The position numbers were made by a program, and so were the translations under genes. The notes below the pieces were generated by a model that saw only the letters and a list, made by a program, of their open reading frames with translations, was not told the origin of the DNA and searched no databases. From Eutypa lata (Eukaryota; Ascomycota; Sordariomycetes; Xylariales; Diatrypaceae): a stretch of DNA of 64,000 nt. Of this stretch, positions 1 to 12,232 are shown one piece after another; the stretch's first letter is position 1; each line of letters opens with the position of its first letter. Where the stretch lies: assembly GCA_022661535.1 (NCBI GenBank), contig JAKULF010000004.1, positions 2,232,001 through 2,296,000 of the forward strand. Direction: 5' to 3'.

Positions 1-1092
1 AGGGTAGGTATCCTTTCTCCACGTGGATTTACTCCATCATCGACATCATCACAGTATACTACTGGGTACCTAGGTAGCAGCGCGGAACGGACGACACGGA
101 TAAACCCGCATCCGGTATTTACACAAATCCAGCTGTCCTATAGGATCCTGGAACTAGGGGTCTTCTGGCCACATAAGAGAGGAGGGAGGCAGGGAGGCAG
201 GGAGGGGGTGGGTGGTCGTATACCTACCTAATTGTGCAAGGGTGTAACAAGCCGTCCAGGGCGGGGTTCTCTTTTTCGAGGATTCCGGCGTATTCGTATT
301 TCTCTGGGCTGAGACATCGATGCTGGACGGAAGCCGTTTGCCGGTCCGCCGGCCTCATCGCAGCTCCGATATGTAGTACAAATCGGCAGCCGAAAATGGG
401 GTGTTTGGCTACGGATTCTCTATCAACGCTGCGCCGCTGTAATGTAGCCGGGCGGTTATGCCTCATCATGCCTTATAGGATATTATAGCCTTCCATGTCT
501 TTTCCTGAAGGACTATGTTTCTCCATAGAGGAATTTTAAGGATGGGCATGGCGTGATGAGCCTAAAGGACATCACTTGCTTCTACATTGCACGTCGGCCA
601 ATGCTAGGTAGGTTGCATCTACAATGCCCGTGCAGAGTGTGGACTGGGGAGTGCGGAGTTCGGGGACATGAGGAGTTAAGATCCGGCTCGTAGGGTATTC
701 AGGGAAACAGCTATCACATGGTGGTTCGTAATAACATCATCAATGCTAAGTCACATGAAATATGAAAGAAATAGCCATTTGGAGGGCGTATCGTATGAGG
801 CATCGGGCACGAATCCGCAGACCAACTGCGAGTTCTATTGGTAAAGCGAGACCGAACTCCAGACCTAGTAATTCCATGCAGAAAGTGTAGACCGACCTCT
901 GACCAAACCGGGCATTCCCTCCATGTCAACGGGCCGTTACCGCAGATGTGGGCTTCATTTCATCTGCGCGTGGGCTCCGTGAGGTGCCGACATTCATCGT
1001 CGTTATGCTGATCCTTTTCCTCTCCCTTTCATGTTTTGCCCTAGACGACTACGACCACAACAACAACAGCAACCAAGTCCCCCGCGTTGAGC
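1..1092. other. Spacer without recognisable gene
   Basis: I see no credible coding region here. The short open frames have no recognisable domain or codon pattern. A purine-rich stretch of GGGAGGCA-like units lies at about 180-212. The segment precedes the 3' end of the eL42 gene on the minus strand. Confidence 0.6.
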
Positions 1093-1699
1093 TTAAAAGA
1101 CGAGAGCCGCACCCTTGGTCTTCTTGTCACCACTATTGTTCCATCACCATTAGCATATCTCTAAAACGAGCGAGAACGAGCGAGCGAGTCTATCTGCGCG
1201 TGCTACGCTACAGGCGCTTCCGAATCGACACGGATTATTATGACGTACCCAAGTTCGAAATGCTTGCATCGCTTGAGGGGAAGTTGCTTCTTGGCTTTGC
1301 ACGAGGAGCATTCGAGTCGTAGAACAATCTTCTTGGTCGTCTTCGCCTTCTTGTGGAAAACGGGCTTGGTCTGACCACCGTAACCGGACTGCTTGCGGTC
1401 GTATCGACGCTTACCCTGCGCGAAGGCAGATGCCTTACCCGCCTCTGTTTTGAAACCGAGTCAGCTAACGAAATTTCCCTCTTCTGATATTTCCAATTGT
1501 TTTCCCATATCTCTTTCCTTCCAAAATTGCCCGGGGTATTTGGTTGTTCATGATGGTGATGGGATGATGACCAGCAAACCTTGAAAATATCGAAGGCCTA
1601 GCTAAGGTACGTACTGTATTGGGTGACCTTGTGAAGCGTGTGCTTCTTGCAGTCGCTGCCGCGGCAGTAGGTCTTTCTCGTCTTCGGAATGTTCACCAT
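1093..1699 (-). CDS. RPL42: 60S ribosomal protein eL42 (L36a/L44), three exons
   Basis: Cytosolic large-subunit ribosomal protein located near the E-site. Exons on the minus strand: 1699-1615, 1444-1249 and 1132-1093. The joined frame is 106 residues, the same length as yeast Rpl42. It starts [12 protein letters not shown] and ends in a [17 protein letters not shown] tail. The Zn-ribbon cysteines (C12, C17 and the CSSC pair), the [21 protein letters not shown] core and the [10 protein letters not shown] segment are all readable. Introns start GTACGTAC and GTACGTCA and end in ACAG and ATAG; phases match at both junctions. Residue 56 is proline, the form known in yeasts to be cycloheximide-sensitive. 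No single open frame spans the gene because every exon is short. Identification is by sequence memory of the family and is very secure. Confidence 0.95.
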
Positions 1700-3519
1700 T
1701 TTTGCGGCCTTTACTGGTGTGTCGGGCGGAGTTAATCGATCGTGATGATGGGGAATGGTGTGGTGGTTTGATATCGGAAATTTTACTCAAAAAGACGAAG
1801 AATTTCGCAATTGTCTGGTGGGATTTGCTTGGTGTGCAGAAGCGTAGGTGGGGAACTGCCTGGTGACCCGAGAGGGAAATTGCCGGGGTTTAACCATTGT
1901 GGCTGGGCTAAAAAGATAAGATGATAGTCAGTCACGTGCACTTATGATTATGTAACCACTGCCTCGCGGCGATAATTACGTCAGCTACCTAGGTACGCTT
2001 GGGCCACGTAACTACGTCCTTCCCTCCCCATACAATGCTTCTTGATAAAGGGCATAACTTTCTCCTCCGAGCAGCCAAGAACCAACTCCTATCCGTGTAT
2101 GTATGATCGTTCCCAGCATAGAAGTGACACAATGTCTTACTAGTCATATCACCTAATAATTCGCATTCCTTTCATTGTGTGACCTACTCGATCATGTTTG
2201 CTATATCTTGATTTCACTATCCGCTGCGGCTATTTTTCAATAGAGATTAAGATAAGTTGGAATATCAAATTACTTGACAAGTTTGCAAGAACAGCTAAGT
2301 ACACAGTAGCGGCGTACCAGCTACACTAGCGATGATTGCATTGGTTATTGCGGCGTTCTGTATCTTGGGGATCTTTCAGCTGATGTTCGGGAGCATCTAG
2401 AGGCCAAGCCGATCATCATGTCTCATCATTAAATGACTGGAACAGTGTCACTGCCGATGATGTCGGGAATTCAGACACCGATCATTGGCACTGTTAGAGC
2501 AGTCTGACTTTCTTTAAACCATGCTTACCTACAATACCTACACTACATATGCAACCTGACAACCTGACAACCTGAGGCTGATCAACTCGCTGGTGTCAGT
2601 GTGTTCAAATCGTTCGTGTTGTCAACTGGTCGAATGTGTACATGAGGTAGATACATACGATAAGTTTGAGTGAGGGGACCTGCAGCCTGCCCAGGCTATG
2701 GGGTCGATTGAGCTCTTTAACTTGACCAATTAGCAGTTGGAGGTTGAATCTAAGGGGCTAGATCTACACTAATCCGGCTTGGCGTAAAAGCAGCCCCTGT
2801 TGGCTATAGCCTATTTAATGGAGCCCTTTGAGAGATTTTGCGCAGAATGACAAAGAAAGTCGTGCAAGTGGCCGCGAAATCGATACATCTCGTCCTATTT
2901 TTGGAGTCACTTTGCTTTGTTAGGTACTCAATGTACTTCGCACTTGGATAATTGCCTTTAATCATTGGCGTTGAATAAGTCAAGACTTTGTATTTTTGTG
3001 TAGTTACCTCAATGAGATCAATTAACACATACAATCATACAATAGCCCAGGAACATGGAAGGAACTGTTGATCCCGTTGAAACTCATGTGCCACAGACTT
3101 GTTTTTATGTTTGATGTTCCTGCCTACTTACCGACACTAACTTACATACACGCCCATACAGATCAACCATACCTACTCGAAAACCTCTCAGCTTCATATA
3201 ACGATGATGATGCCTTAACTATATGACTCGATCCCATAATCTCAGCAGTCGTATTTTCTTTCTCACTCACTCACTCACTCACAGTAAAGTCTCAGAGGAC
3301 TGGATCCCATAATTTCTACTCTTGGTGGACTGGATTCCGCATCTAATAGATCAAAGTGTCACAAACTCACTTTCGTCACACACTTACACGAACCCCGCGT
3401 TACTTACTTACACGCTAGTAATTAATTACAACCACCCACACACTGTCACCAATACCCTTTCTCGTCATCGATACGTTATCTGCTAGGTCGACCGAAAATC
3501 GAAGTCGAAGCATTCCAAT
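1700..3519. other. Spacer between eL42 and copper transporter
   Basis: This should hold the eL42 promoter and the upstream region of the copper transporter, which are divergent. No gene is recognised. A (TCAC)n microsatellite lies at about 3261-3282, roughly 240 bases before the transporter start. The remaining sequence is unremarkable. Confidence 0.5.
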
Positions 3520-4176
3520 ATGGTTTTGCCACGCCACGGAGATTCCACCATGGAAATGGATATGGACATGGACATGTCAGGAGGAGACTCACACACTGCC
3601 TCAACAATGCACATGGGGCTCTTCCAGACCGACATGGAGACGCCACTATATTCCGAAACATGGACCCCGACCACCAGCGGCGCCTATGCCGGTACCATCA
3701 TCTTCCTAATCGTCCTGGGCGTCATCCTCCGGCTCCTGATCGCAGCGAAGGCCCTCGCAGAGGCCCGGTGGCTGGACCAGGAGCTCAAGCGGAGGTACGT
3801 CGTCGTCGAGGGCAAGCAGCAGATGTCGAAGAACATCTCGCAGGACAGCCTGACCAAGAGGATGACCCTGACCGAGAACGGCGTCGAGGAGGATGTCATG
3901 GTCTTGCAGAAGAAGCAGGTGCACGTCCGACCTTGGAGGCTCTCTGTCGATCCCGTGCGCGCGCTGCTCGATACCTGCCTTGCCGGAGTCGGCTATCTCC
4001 TGTGAGTTGACTGATCTACTTAAGGTGTGGTTCATTTAACATGTAGCTAATCGCAATGTAGCATGTTGGCGGTAATGACGATGAACGTCGGCTACTTTCT
4101 GGCTGTCCTGGCAGGCACTTTCGTCGGCAGTCTTCTTGTCGGCAGATACAACTTTTTCGCAGATGGGGGCCACTAA
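3520..4176 (+). CDS. Ctr-family high-affinity copper transporter, two exons
   Basis: Predicted plasma-membrane or vacuolar Cu(I) importer of the Ctr family, which works as a trimer. Exons 3520-4001 and 4062-4176 join in phase (intron GTGAGT..TGTAG) to give 198 residues. The N-terminus is rich in methionine and histidine, with alternating M-E-M-D-M-D-M-D-M copper-binding residues near positions 11-19. A first membrane segment (about 51-75) is followed by a charged cytosolic loop. The second exon begins with MLAVM, matching the MxxxM copper-selectivity motif of Ctr transmembrane helix 2. The third helix carries a GTFVG-type GxxxG packing motif. It ends with FFADGGH, without the Cys-His tail of some homologues. 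Gene order is convergent with the terpene synthase. Which fungal Ctr subtype this is cannot be told from the sequence alone. Confidence 0.9.
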
Positions 4177-4530
4177 ACTACGAGACTTCGTGCTGAAGAA
4201 CTAATTGATGATGGGGCGTTATTCGATTTTCGGGGGAGAAGGGTTCTTTTCAAGGAGTTCATATATGATAACACGTTTCGCGACGGGTGGAATAATCACA
4301 GTATAAATTTTATTTTTCAACTTGAGCAAGCCTATCCAGCAGAACACACCTCTTCGAGCTACTAATTAGGGCTCGAGGCTTAGGAAATACATATAGAGTG
4401 TCCCAATTCGTGTACGCTATAGTCTAGTCCAGTGTATTTCAAACGTCTGTACTTTCTATGTCTATCCAAACCAAGAGCTAGAAAATAACCCTGTTAATAA
4501 ATCGAGTTCTCAATCATGCTACTTCAGCCT
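4177..4530. other. Convergent 3' spacer
   Basis: Short region between the stops of the copper transporter (+) and the terpene synthase (-). It holds AT-rich 3' UTR-like sequence and nothing else recognisable. Confidence 0.5.
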
Positions 4531-6225
4531 TTATAGGATGAATTCAATCTGCCCCTTCTCCGTCATGCCCTCAAGGACCCCATATCTCTTGACTTGTAAG
4601 CTGATGAGGATGTTAGCTGTCGAGCACGTGACTACAAGGAAAGAAAAGAAAAGAAAAGGTGCAGTGGTTGACAGCATACCTCCACTCAAGGTTTCCAGTG
4701 TTAACCATTCTCATTGAGTCGATAGACCTGGAGACTACATCGAACTCCCTGGAGTCGACGGGGAAACCATCGAGAACCATCTCAGCTGTGCGATCGAACT
4801 CACTAATGAGTTCCTTGAGGTAGCCTAGCGATGCCTCCACTGCTGCATTAAGATTGTCGAGCCGGTGGTAAAGAATGGCAACGGAGCTGAGGATGCTTCC
4901 TTGCTTCTGCAGAAGACGCGTTAGTTACCTGTATAACGTAGTTCCAGGAGGTATCGCCGGGGATTGTCTTACCATCTCCTTCTTGAACGAGATCAAATCA
5001 TTCACACTAGTTGAGGTCCATTAGCAGTGCGGTTCTTCCACAACACTTGGGGAATGGAATCGTGATTGGCATACATCGAATTTACCACAATGGCAACCTC
5101 CCATAGCGTCTGGTACTGGGCCGAATCGACTAGGCTTGTGGGTAGTTTGACCTGGAGAGCATACCTTGATACTCCCAGTTAGTTTTTTCTCCCTATTTTA
5201 AAATGCCTAGGGCTTTTTTCGTCGTCCACTTACTCCGAAAACCCGAGGAGAATAGGCATGCCGCTCGACAGCTTCCTCACCTCCCAGTACTTCTCCAGGC
5301 TAGGTATATCCGTGCCTTGATCGGCTTCGGCCTCAAGCTGCGTCGCGTCGATGTACTTATTAAAGTGGCCGACGAGACGTCCTCGCTGTTCTATACAATC
5401 CAGTCAGCGTGACTGCAGCGGACAGACAAGCAAAACAGGGGGATGGGATGATGGGTGATACGGAAGTAGTCGCAACCCCCATCCACTTCTAAATACCTAA
5501 AACTTACCTTCGTCGAGAACAGCGCACACGTCCTTGGCAATGCTCCCGAACCCAGTCATCAGCGGGTTGGGAACGGGGCCATCCGCCGTAGGACCCAGCA
5601 GTAGCGTCTGCCGAACGACGGCCTTGGTCTCGGAGCGCATGTGCTCCGCCGCCTCCTGGTCGCTGCCGAGCTTCTCGATGACGTCGTCCCAGACCCCGAA
5701 CCAGATGACCAGGTCCGTCAGGACGCGGTACTGTTTCGATGCTGCCGTCGGCCACCAGCTACGAAAAAGGGAAGAATAAGCTGCCTGTTAGTAAAAAACA
5801 AATTCATGACTAATTCGCTCGTCATACTGTTAGGTATCCGCAAATGCGGCGTGGTTTGGATGGAGGTGAGGACTGAGGAGGAAGAAGAAGAGGAGGGGGG
5901 AGAGGAGAAGGAGAAAAAACGTACGTGGCCGCGAGGAGCGCTGGATTCCATCCTCGGATCGCGTCTTCGTCTAGGGGTTGCCTGATTGAGTTCCTAGTCA
6001 GCGCCGTTTCTTTACTTTATAGGTGCCCCATCGAGACGCTTCTTGAACATCGGGATATGAAAACACGTACGATCTAAGCTCCTTTTCGATGACCCCTTTC
6101 ACTACCTCGTAGTTCTCGTTCTGCCCGCCGGGCCAGTGTGCGAAGATCGGGCGCATGTTGGGGATGGTAAGCTTTTGGCCCTTGAGCTTCTCGGCTAGAG
6201 CTTGCCTCTCGTTCTGGCCACACAT
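4531..6225 (-). CDS. Class I terpene synthase (sesquiterpene-cyclase type), eight exons
   Basis: Predicted Mg-dependent terpene cyclase acting on a prenyl diphosphate, probably farnesyl diphosphate judging by size. Exons (minus): 6225-6071, 5981-5925, 5758-5508, 5390-5234, 5164-5075, 5006-4973, 4906-4680 and 4600-4531. They join to 346 residues, normal for fungal single-domain synthases. Visible motifs: WWP at 72-74; the aspartate-rich DDVIE at 95-99; the pyrophosphate-sensor Arg193; the NSE triad NDLISFKKE at 239-247; and the RY pair at 329-330. Arg193 lies exactly 46 residues before the NSE triad and the RY pair about 80 after it, the spacings known for this class, which supports the exon model. 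Splice sites are consensus and all phases agree. The start at 6225 gives a short leader before the KIP-like segment LTIPNMRPIFAHWP. No P450, prenyltransferase or other tailoring gene lies next to it. The product cannot be predicted. Confidence 0.9.
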
Positions 6226-8594
6226 AACTGCAAGATGTAGGTAGTGATGATTTCAAAGGGGATTGTTCGGTTCTGGTGGTGGGGACAAGATGTATTGGTA
6301 TTTCGAGTTTGAGAGAAGCCGGTCCAACTCTCGTCTTTTATATACGAACCCAATTCTCGGGCCGGCCTCCTATCGGACTATGTTGATTCTCTCGATATTG
6401 AAGGATTACATGCCATGCCTTCAATATTAAGAGGTAATTAATATATTATCCTATCAGTCTTTTCGCACGTAGGCTCTTCAAGACACCGCCATTCATTTCT
6501 TTCCTTGGTTGACAAGCTCATTCGCCCCCCATAGTAGCTGAAACTTCTCCACATCGTGACTTTTTTGGGAGTCCTGTTACATGCATGCCTTTCAGCTTGC
6601 TGCAAAAGGACGGAAATGAGATTTTCCTACCGTTCCTGGCAAGGGCTTACCCAAACTCACAACTATCATTTCCGAATAACTTAATAAGAGGTAAGCAAGC
6701 TGCTGCTGCATTGCGCTAAGTAGATAGATCGGCGCCTTCAATGATATCACGTCGCGATAACTGGATTATAATTAAGTAGTACGAAAAGGGGGAAAGGGAC
6801 TATAATGTGCTGACTAACCGACAGATCGCCCAATCATATTTGCCGATCTGATATGCGGAGTTTTCGCGAAATATGTCGAAAAGACTATACCGCCTCGAAA
6901 GGGGGTACGTTGCTTACCAGGAGGCAGTAGGCGAGAGGCAAAAAAAAAAAAAGAAGCAGTGTAACAAACGTATCTAATATCCACGGTGAGCCCGGGATCT
7001 TGTGTTTCACGGCGCACTCCGAATGTCGCCAGTGTAAGCAGCCGTGCATTATTTTCTTTTTTTTTTCTTTTTCTGGGAATGCTGTATTTTACTCATGCCC
7101 ATATATAGGCGACCCACACCGACAAGTTTCGGTCTGAGATCTCTCCGGATCGGGCCTGATGCGCGGTGTAGAAGAAGGACTCTGGCTGTTGTTTCTCCGT
7201 GGCATCTTATTTCTTTTCCCTGTATAGAGCCCGGGGGAACGTTTCTAATTTACTGTTCTTTGCTATTTCTGTCATGTTCTGGCACTTCGATCGCAATCAT
7301 TAATATATCGTGCAGTATGCAACGTTTCTACAGGGAGAACCCAAGATGGTGATTCCTTCAACTGCAACGCCGTGTCTTTATCTTGCACATAATATAGGCC
7401 TTGGATATATTCCAATCAAGCCAGATACCATGACTAGCCCTGCTTACTTCTGTACTTCTACATTACCACTACATAAGCCGCTTCTTCGCTCTGGTTATCT
7501 GATAGTGGGCGAGCTTCTCTGGGATGGTTCCACGGCCGCTGGAACTATTCTGCACACACTATCATCCTCAGTTAGTCTTGCAGCGATGGTCAATTGTCAA
7601 GAGCTACTGGGACTCCTTTCTTCTGGTGAGTTAGGGTTATCGACTAAGGAAGGCTTAGGTCCTTAACTCATTCAATATAAGCGGGCTTTTTAGTCTAGGA
7701 AGAGTAAAATCGTTCTGTGGCATCTGTGGCACTTCTGGGAAAGTCTTGTTTCTGAATGTATGCAACTTAGAAGGGACCGAGTTCGCCTACAATATCACAA
7801 GGGGAAAAAGGGTCGAGACGGAAACTTGCCGTTCATATTCTCCATCTCTGTGCTTACTATATTGTATTATAGAGCTGCATATCTATCTGATAGAACCCTT
7901 GCTGAATGTATGATATCGAAAAAGAGATCCTTCATAAGCTAATCGGAATTTCTATTTTCTGGAGCAGTCAAACTCATACATAAATAGATACATACATGGA
8001 GTTCAGCTAATACGCTCCAGACCAGGCTTTCTCCATTGGTAGGCAGGTAGGTATATTTAACGCTGGTAGGCGTTCAAGAACGGAAATCATGCATGCGGCC
8101 TCCCATGGGTCATGCGGTGTGTGAGGTTGGTATAGCTATAAGACTATATACAAGGTCTCCGAGTCGTCATAGAGGGCCGGGACCGACGGCATGCCACTTC
8201 GTCGCTTCTTAACGTGCCGTCCTCCGCGTACATAGTTGAACACTGAACACTATCTAGCTTTCTCCATTGGTATGCATGTGACATAGTTGAACATTCTCAG
8301 CGTGGTAGACGATGCCCCTAAACGTTCAGACCGCATTACAACCCTTGTATAACGAATCGAGGAGATAGGTGAGCAAGATGACCAGCACCCAACAAACCGT
8401 AAGCCGGGAAGGAAGTGCAAAGAAGAGCAAAAACTTCATTTTTAAATCGTTATAATACGATCAATTACATGGCAGAACACTTAACACACTCAAATCCCTC
8501 AAGCCCGAACGAAGTCTTACGCTCTCCCCCCCTTTACCCCTTTTCTAACCACCACCTAAGTTAGATAGTCAGTAAACACCTCTCCCTTCCCTCC
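6226..8594. other. Spacer without recognisable gene
   Basis: About 2.4 kb upstream of the terpene synthase. Short frames at 7044-7942 have no recognisable domain. Homopolymer runs occur at about 6940 (A) and 7060 (T). The sequence just before 6225 presumably holds the terpene synthase promoter. I see no gene. Confidence 0.45.
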
Positions 8595-9550
8595 TCAGCA
8601 AAGGCCACCACCACACTGGCCCTGACAAGCGTACTTCCCATCGACCCAAGCGTCCTCGCCATAAACATCGTAGCCCATGAACCAGCCGTTGAGGGTCTCG
8701 TGGAGGTAGTCGAGGTTCTGGGGTAACCCGTGATCTTGGCCGAGACCGCAAGGGTAGTCTTCGGTCAGCCCCTTTCCGTTGTTCATGCTCGCACCCCAAT
8801 CACTGGCGGTGAACCACCCGTTGTAGGAGCCCAGCGCGTGCACGGCGTTGCCGCCCGACGACTCCAGCGCCTGCTGCAGGTACCAGGCGCCGCAGTCTAC
8901 GTTATCCTCGACGGGATACTGGCACGAGGATTGCCCGTTTTGGCAGTTCTCGGAGCTGCACTGCATCTGTTATTGTCGTCGTGTTAGTCCTAACTATATT
9001 CTCTGTTTCCTACTTCCTTCTATTGTCTTCAATGAAGATCTGACATGGGATCCCAAGCCATATGAACGTCGTATAATACCTACAACACCAAGAAAAAGAA
9101 GAAAAAGAAGGCAAGGGCAAAAAAAAAAAAAAGGGGGAACAGAGAGAGAAAGCGTTCAAAACTCACCAGCCCAGGCGTAGGTCCCCCCTCGTCCGCGTTG
9201 CAGCTCGACTCCTGCATGGCGATGAAGGCGAGGATGGCGGGGTCGATGCCGTACTTGTCGCCGGAGGCGCGGAACGCCGCGTCGTACTGCTGGCAGCGCG
9301 CCCCCACCCCGGCGTAGTAGTCCTCGAGCGAGATGTGCGAGAGCCCGTTGATGTCCAGGAACGGCGGCTCCCACCCGTTCTCCCCCGCCAGGCCGCTGTT
9401 GAGCCAGGCCTCGGACCCGTTGGGCCCGCACGCGTCGGCGCCGCCCTGCGTCGGGCTGCACGCGCCTTCCGCGTTCGGGTTCGTGCTCTGCGCGGCCGCG
9501 AGCGCGATGGCCGAGGCTACTGCTATGGCTTTGTGGAGGTGGGACGACAT
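8595..9550 (-). CDS. Secreted lysozyme/transglycosylase-like (SLT fold) protein, two exons
   Basis: Predicted secreted glycan-cleaving protein with a lysozyme-like (GH23/SLT-type) core. Exons (minus) 9550-9167 and 8966-8595 join in phase (GTGAGT..ACAG) to 251 residues. The N-terminus is a signal peptide, SHLHKAIAVASAIALAAAQS, with cleavage likely after A20. The core shows a long helix with YGIDPAILAFIAMQESSCN; Glu114 in MQESSC fits the catalytic glutamate of SLT/lysozyme-like domains. A GSYNGW motif follows in exon 2, also usual in this fold. Twelve or more cysteines suggest disulfides, and the tail ends in CQGQCGGGLC. The likely role is cleavage of bacterial peptidoglycan or another cell-wall glycan outside the cell. 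Substrate is inferred only. The gene stands alone, with long spacers on both sides. Confidence 0.8.
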
Positions 9551-12232
9551 GGTTCTGTGGAGAGATGGACGGATGGATGAGTTGGGTCCCTTTGTTACGT
9601 GAGTGGACGGAGGGAGTAGGAAAAGAAATATCAGGGCAGTAAGGATGATGATATAGATTGAACTGAGGATATGGTTCTCCTACTACTTGCTTGTTATCCT
9701 ATGATTGTATTGCAGGAAAAGGGCTTCAGGAAAGGAGAGCGACATGTTGTGCTCTTATACACTACTTAATAAGGTCTACATAGTTAGAAGCCTCAACAGT
9801 AGTATACAGTTCCGAAGAAGGCAGGCAGTTAGTTGCCTCTGTGAAGGGATCGACACGGGGCGTTCGCTTAAATGTGGGGGATCGTAACTCATCAGCAGAC
9901 GGTATGCATGTAGTTATATCAGCTCATGGACATGCAACCAGCATTTGTCTCTAACTCGGTTGTGGAACTCCGTAGCTAGGGATATTTGCCAAGCTTGACA
10001 TTAGCTAAGCGGGCTGACGATGGGGCTGGTTGTTACTTACTCATGATCGAAGCATCGGCTCGAAATTTGGTTTATTAAGTCAAGGCAATAAATAGGTGGA
10101 TGGGATAGGTTATATTTGCCCCCTTTACCCCCTTAAGACCCGCCAGGGCCGTGTATCGTAGCGGAGAGCAAAGGTAGAGTCCATCGATATATGACGGAGC
10201 TGACCTGAATCGTTGCGTCCCCTATACATACTGCCCCGTAAGTAAGTGAGTAAGGCTGCTGAGCTGGGAGCTAACTTCGCTCGATTGGGTAGGTGAACTC
10301 AGGGACACCCTTCCCACGATTGGCTGGTATTTATAGATCTCCAGATCGCCCCGAGCCCGATGGGTTGAACTAGCTGCTGATGATCGACAATCTAGCGCTG
10401 TGTAAGTATCCGCCGAGATCTGGAAACATACTGCGATGTTCCTTACCGTTGGTGCGCAACCCAGTAATAACAGGCCGATCATGTAAATAATCTATGTCTC
10501 CTTTGTGTAGTTAGGTAATTTATATGCCCGCTAAGTTACTGCACATAACCTTAGATATTAAGCAAGAATCAGATGGCGTTTCATGTACCCCGACTGACAC
10601 TGGCTACACTTAGGTAAGTAACTCTCAGCATGGACGTTGAACGCAGGAAACAAATATTTCGTACCTACCTAGGTACCTACCCAACTTCCAAACCACCCTC
10701 CACATAGTTATTGGAAAGGGAAAAAAAAAAAAAAAAGCCTTCGTAATTTCAGCTCCTGGCTTCATGGCGTCATCTTGCAGGCGTCATCGGCGAAGGTAAC
10801 ATACGTACATACACATACACGCCCAGACGCCTAAGTTAGCCCCTCCTTAAAATAAGGGGTACCTAGGTATGTAGGTAAGTGAGTATGTATGCTGATGCTG
10901 GCGTCAGCGACCGATGAAAAGGCGAGGAGGAAACGAAACGTTAGGTTTTACAGTAAAAAAAAACGAACAACGAATAACTAACGATGATGCCGGCAAATTT
11001 GGATCGAGGTCGGACCTTTACGGCGTTCTGTTAGTCAATAGAAACAAAACCCTGATCGGGCATGAAATGCGTCCCTAACCAAGATTCGTATACATTTAGA
11101 CTACTACGATATCTGCATATCTACCCAGTATCGGCCTGTTCTTGCTGATACAGAATCAAACTGACACGGATTTCATTTGCAGTTGATTAACTGGAGGGCA
11201 ATATACCTGAAGTAGCAGAATCCAGCGTCATTAATGTAGGCTCGTAGGAATGCGCATGTAGAAATAGGTAGTACTCCCAGTTCAGGAGCCAGCCACTGTG
11301 CAGATTCGGTCTTATGTATGTAGTTACTTTTAGGTAAGGGGTACAATACAGTCGCTTCTACGACCCATGAGGTACCGCTCCAACCTTGGCTTTCATACGT
11401 ATGAAATACCATCTAGACTTTACTAGGTATGTATGTGACGTTACCCCGTTGAACTTCTGAAGACAAGAACAATGCCCCTACATCATTTCACATCGCACAT
11501 CATTCTTATTGTTTAGATAATTTACGAAGTACATACGGACGGACCTATGTACTTAGTTGAATGGAGAGAAGAAAGAAGATGCGGCCGGCCGGCCACCTCG
11601 GCGTCGCATCGTATGGCATCGCATCTTAGATCTCCTTTTCCACCACCCGTGGACCACCTCTCTGATAAGCTACTTTAGGTATAATCAGGTCTATCCACGA
11701 TATCGAGTTGTCTCCCACCCGCTCTAAATTTCGATACTACCCCTACCCTCCCCCTTTGCTGTCGGATGCAGGCATCAAAAACGTAGCCGCAGCCGAGGCC
11801 GAATATTACAAAATGGGGTTCCCGTCCCACAACCAGAAAACAACCAGAAACGCCATCTAAACTTGCCCATGTACTGTGGAATATTTACTGCCGGCCCCGG
11901 ACGCCATTGTGATGCTCCTTATGATATCTCGTCCTACGACTTCGAGGAAAAGAAAAAGAACGGTAAATAATGAGATCGATATGAATATACCATCGTCATT
12001 TAGATATCCGGGCCGAGTGGAAGCGGTCTTTTCATGACATACCCACCGGAGATTGATACATCACAGGAAGTGCTAAGTTACCTGGGAATTGAAATGATAT
12101 CAAGTGGCAATGAGAATGTAGGTCGCACGCAACACGCCATCTTCGGTCTTGAATCGACTATGACTCGCCACAGAAACTCCAGGAGAGAAAAGTAAAGATT
12201 AAATCTAAGCCAGCCAACCTGAGTGGCGTGCC
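9551..12232. other. Spacer with TACCTAGG-type microsatellites
   Basis: About 2.7 kb without a recognisable gene. Palindromic TACCTACCTAGGTACCTAC sequence lies at about 10663-10681 and again near 10856-10880. An A-run sits at about 10719-10735 and a GGCCGGCCGGCC block near 11582-11595. Small frames at 10222-10482 and 11173-11412 look like chance. Confidence 0.5.

Noticed and set aside
948..1322. 124-residue plus-strand frame
   Set aside because: It is antisense to exons 2 and 3 of the eL42 gene and has no domain.
5998..6071. Apparent frameshift at the end of terpene synthase exon 1
   Set aside because: An intron with a GTACGT donor at 6070 and a TCAG acceptor at 5982 (89 bases) restores the frame and the family alignment, so the gene is intact.
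7310..7666. 118-residue plus-strand frame
   Set aside because: No recognisable domain, no supporting splice structure, ordinary spacer composition.
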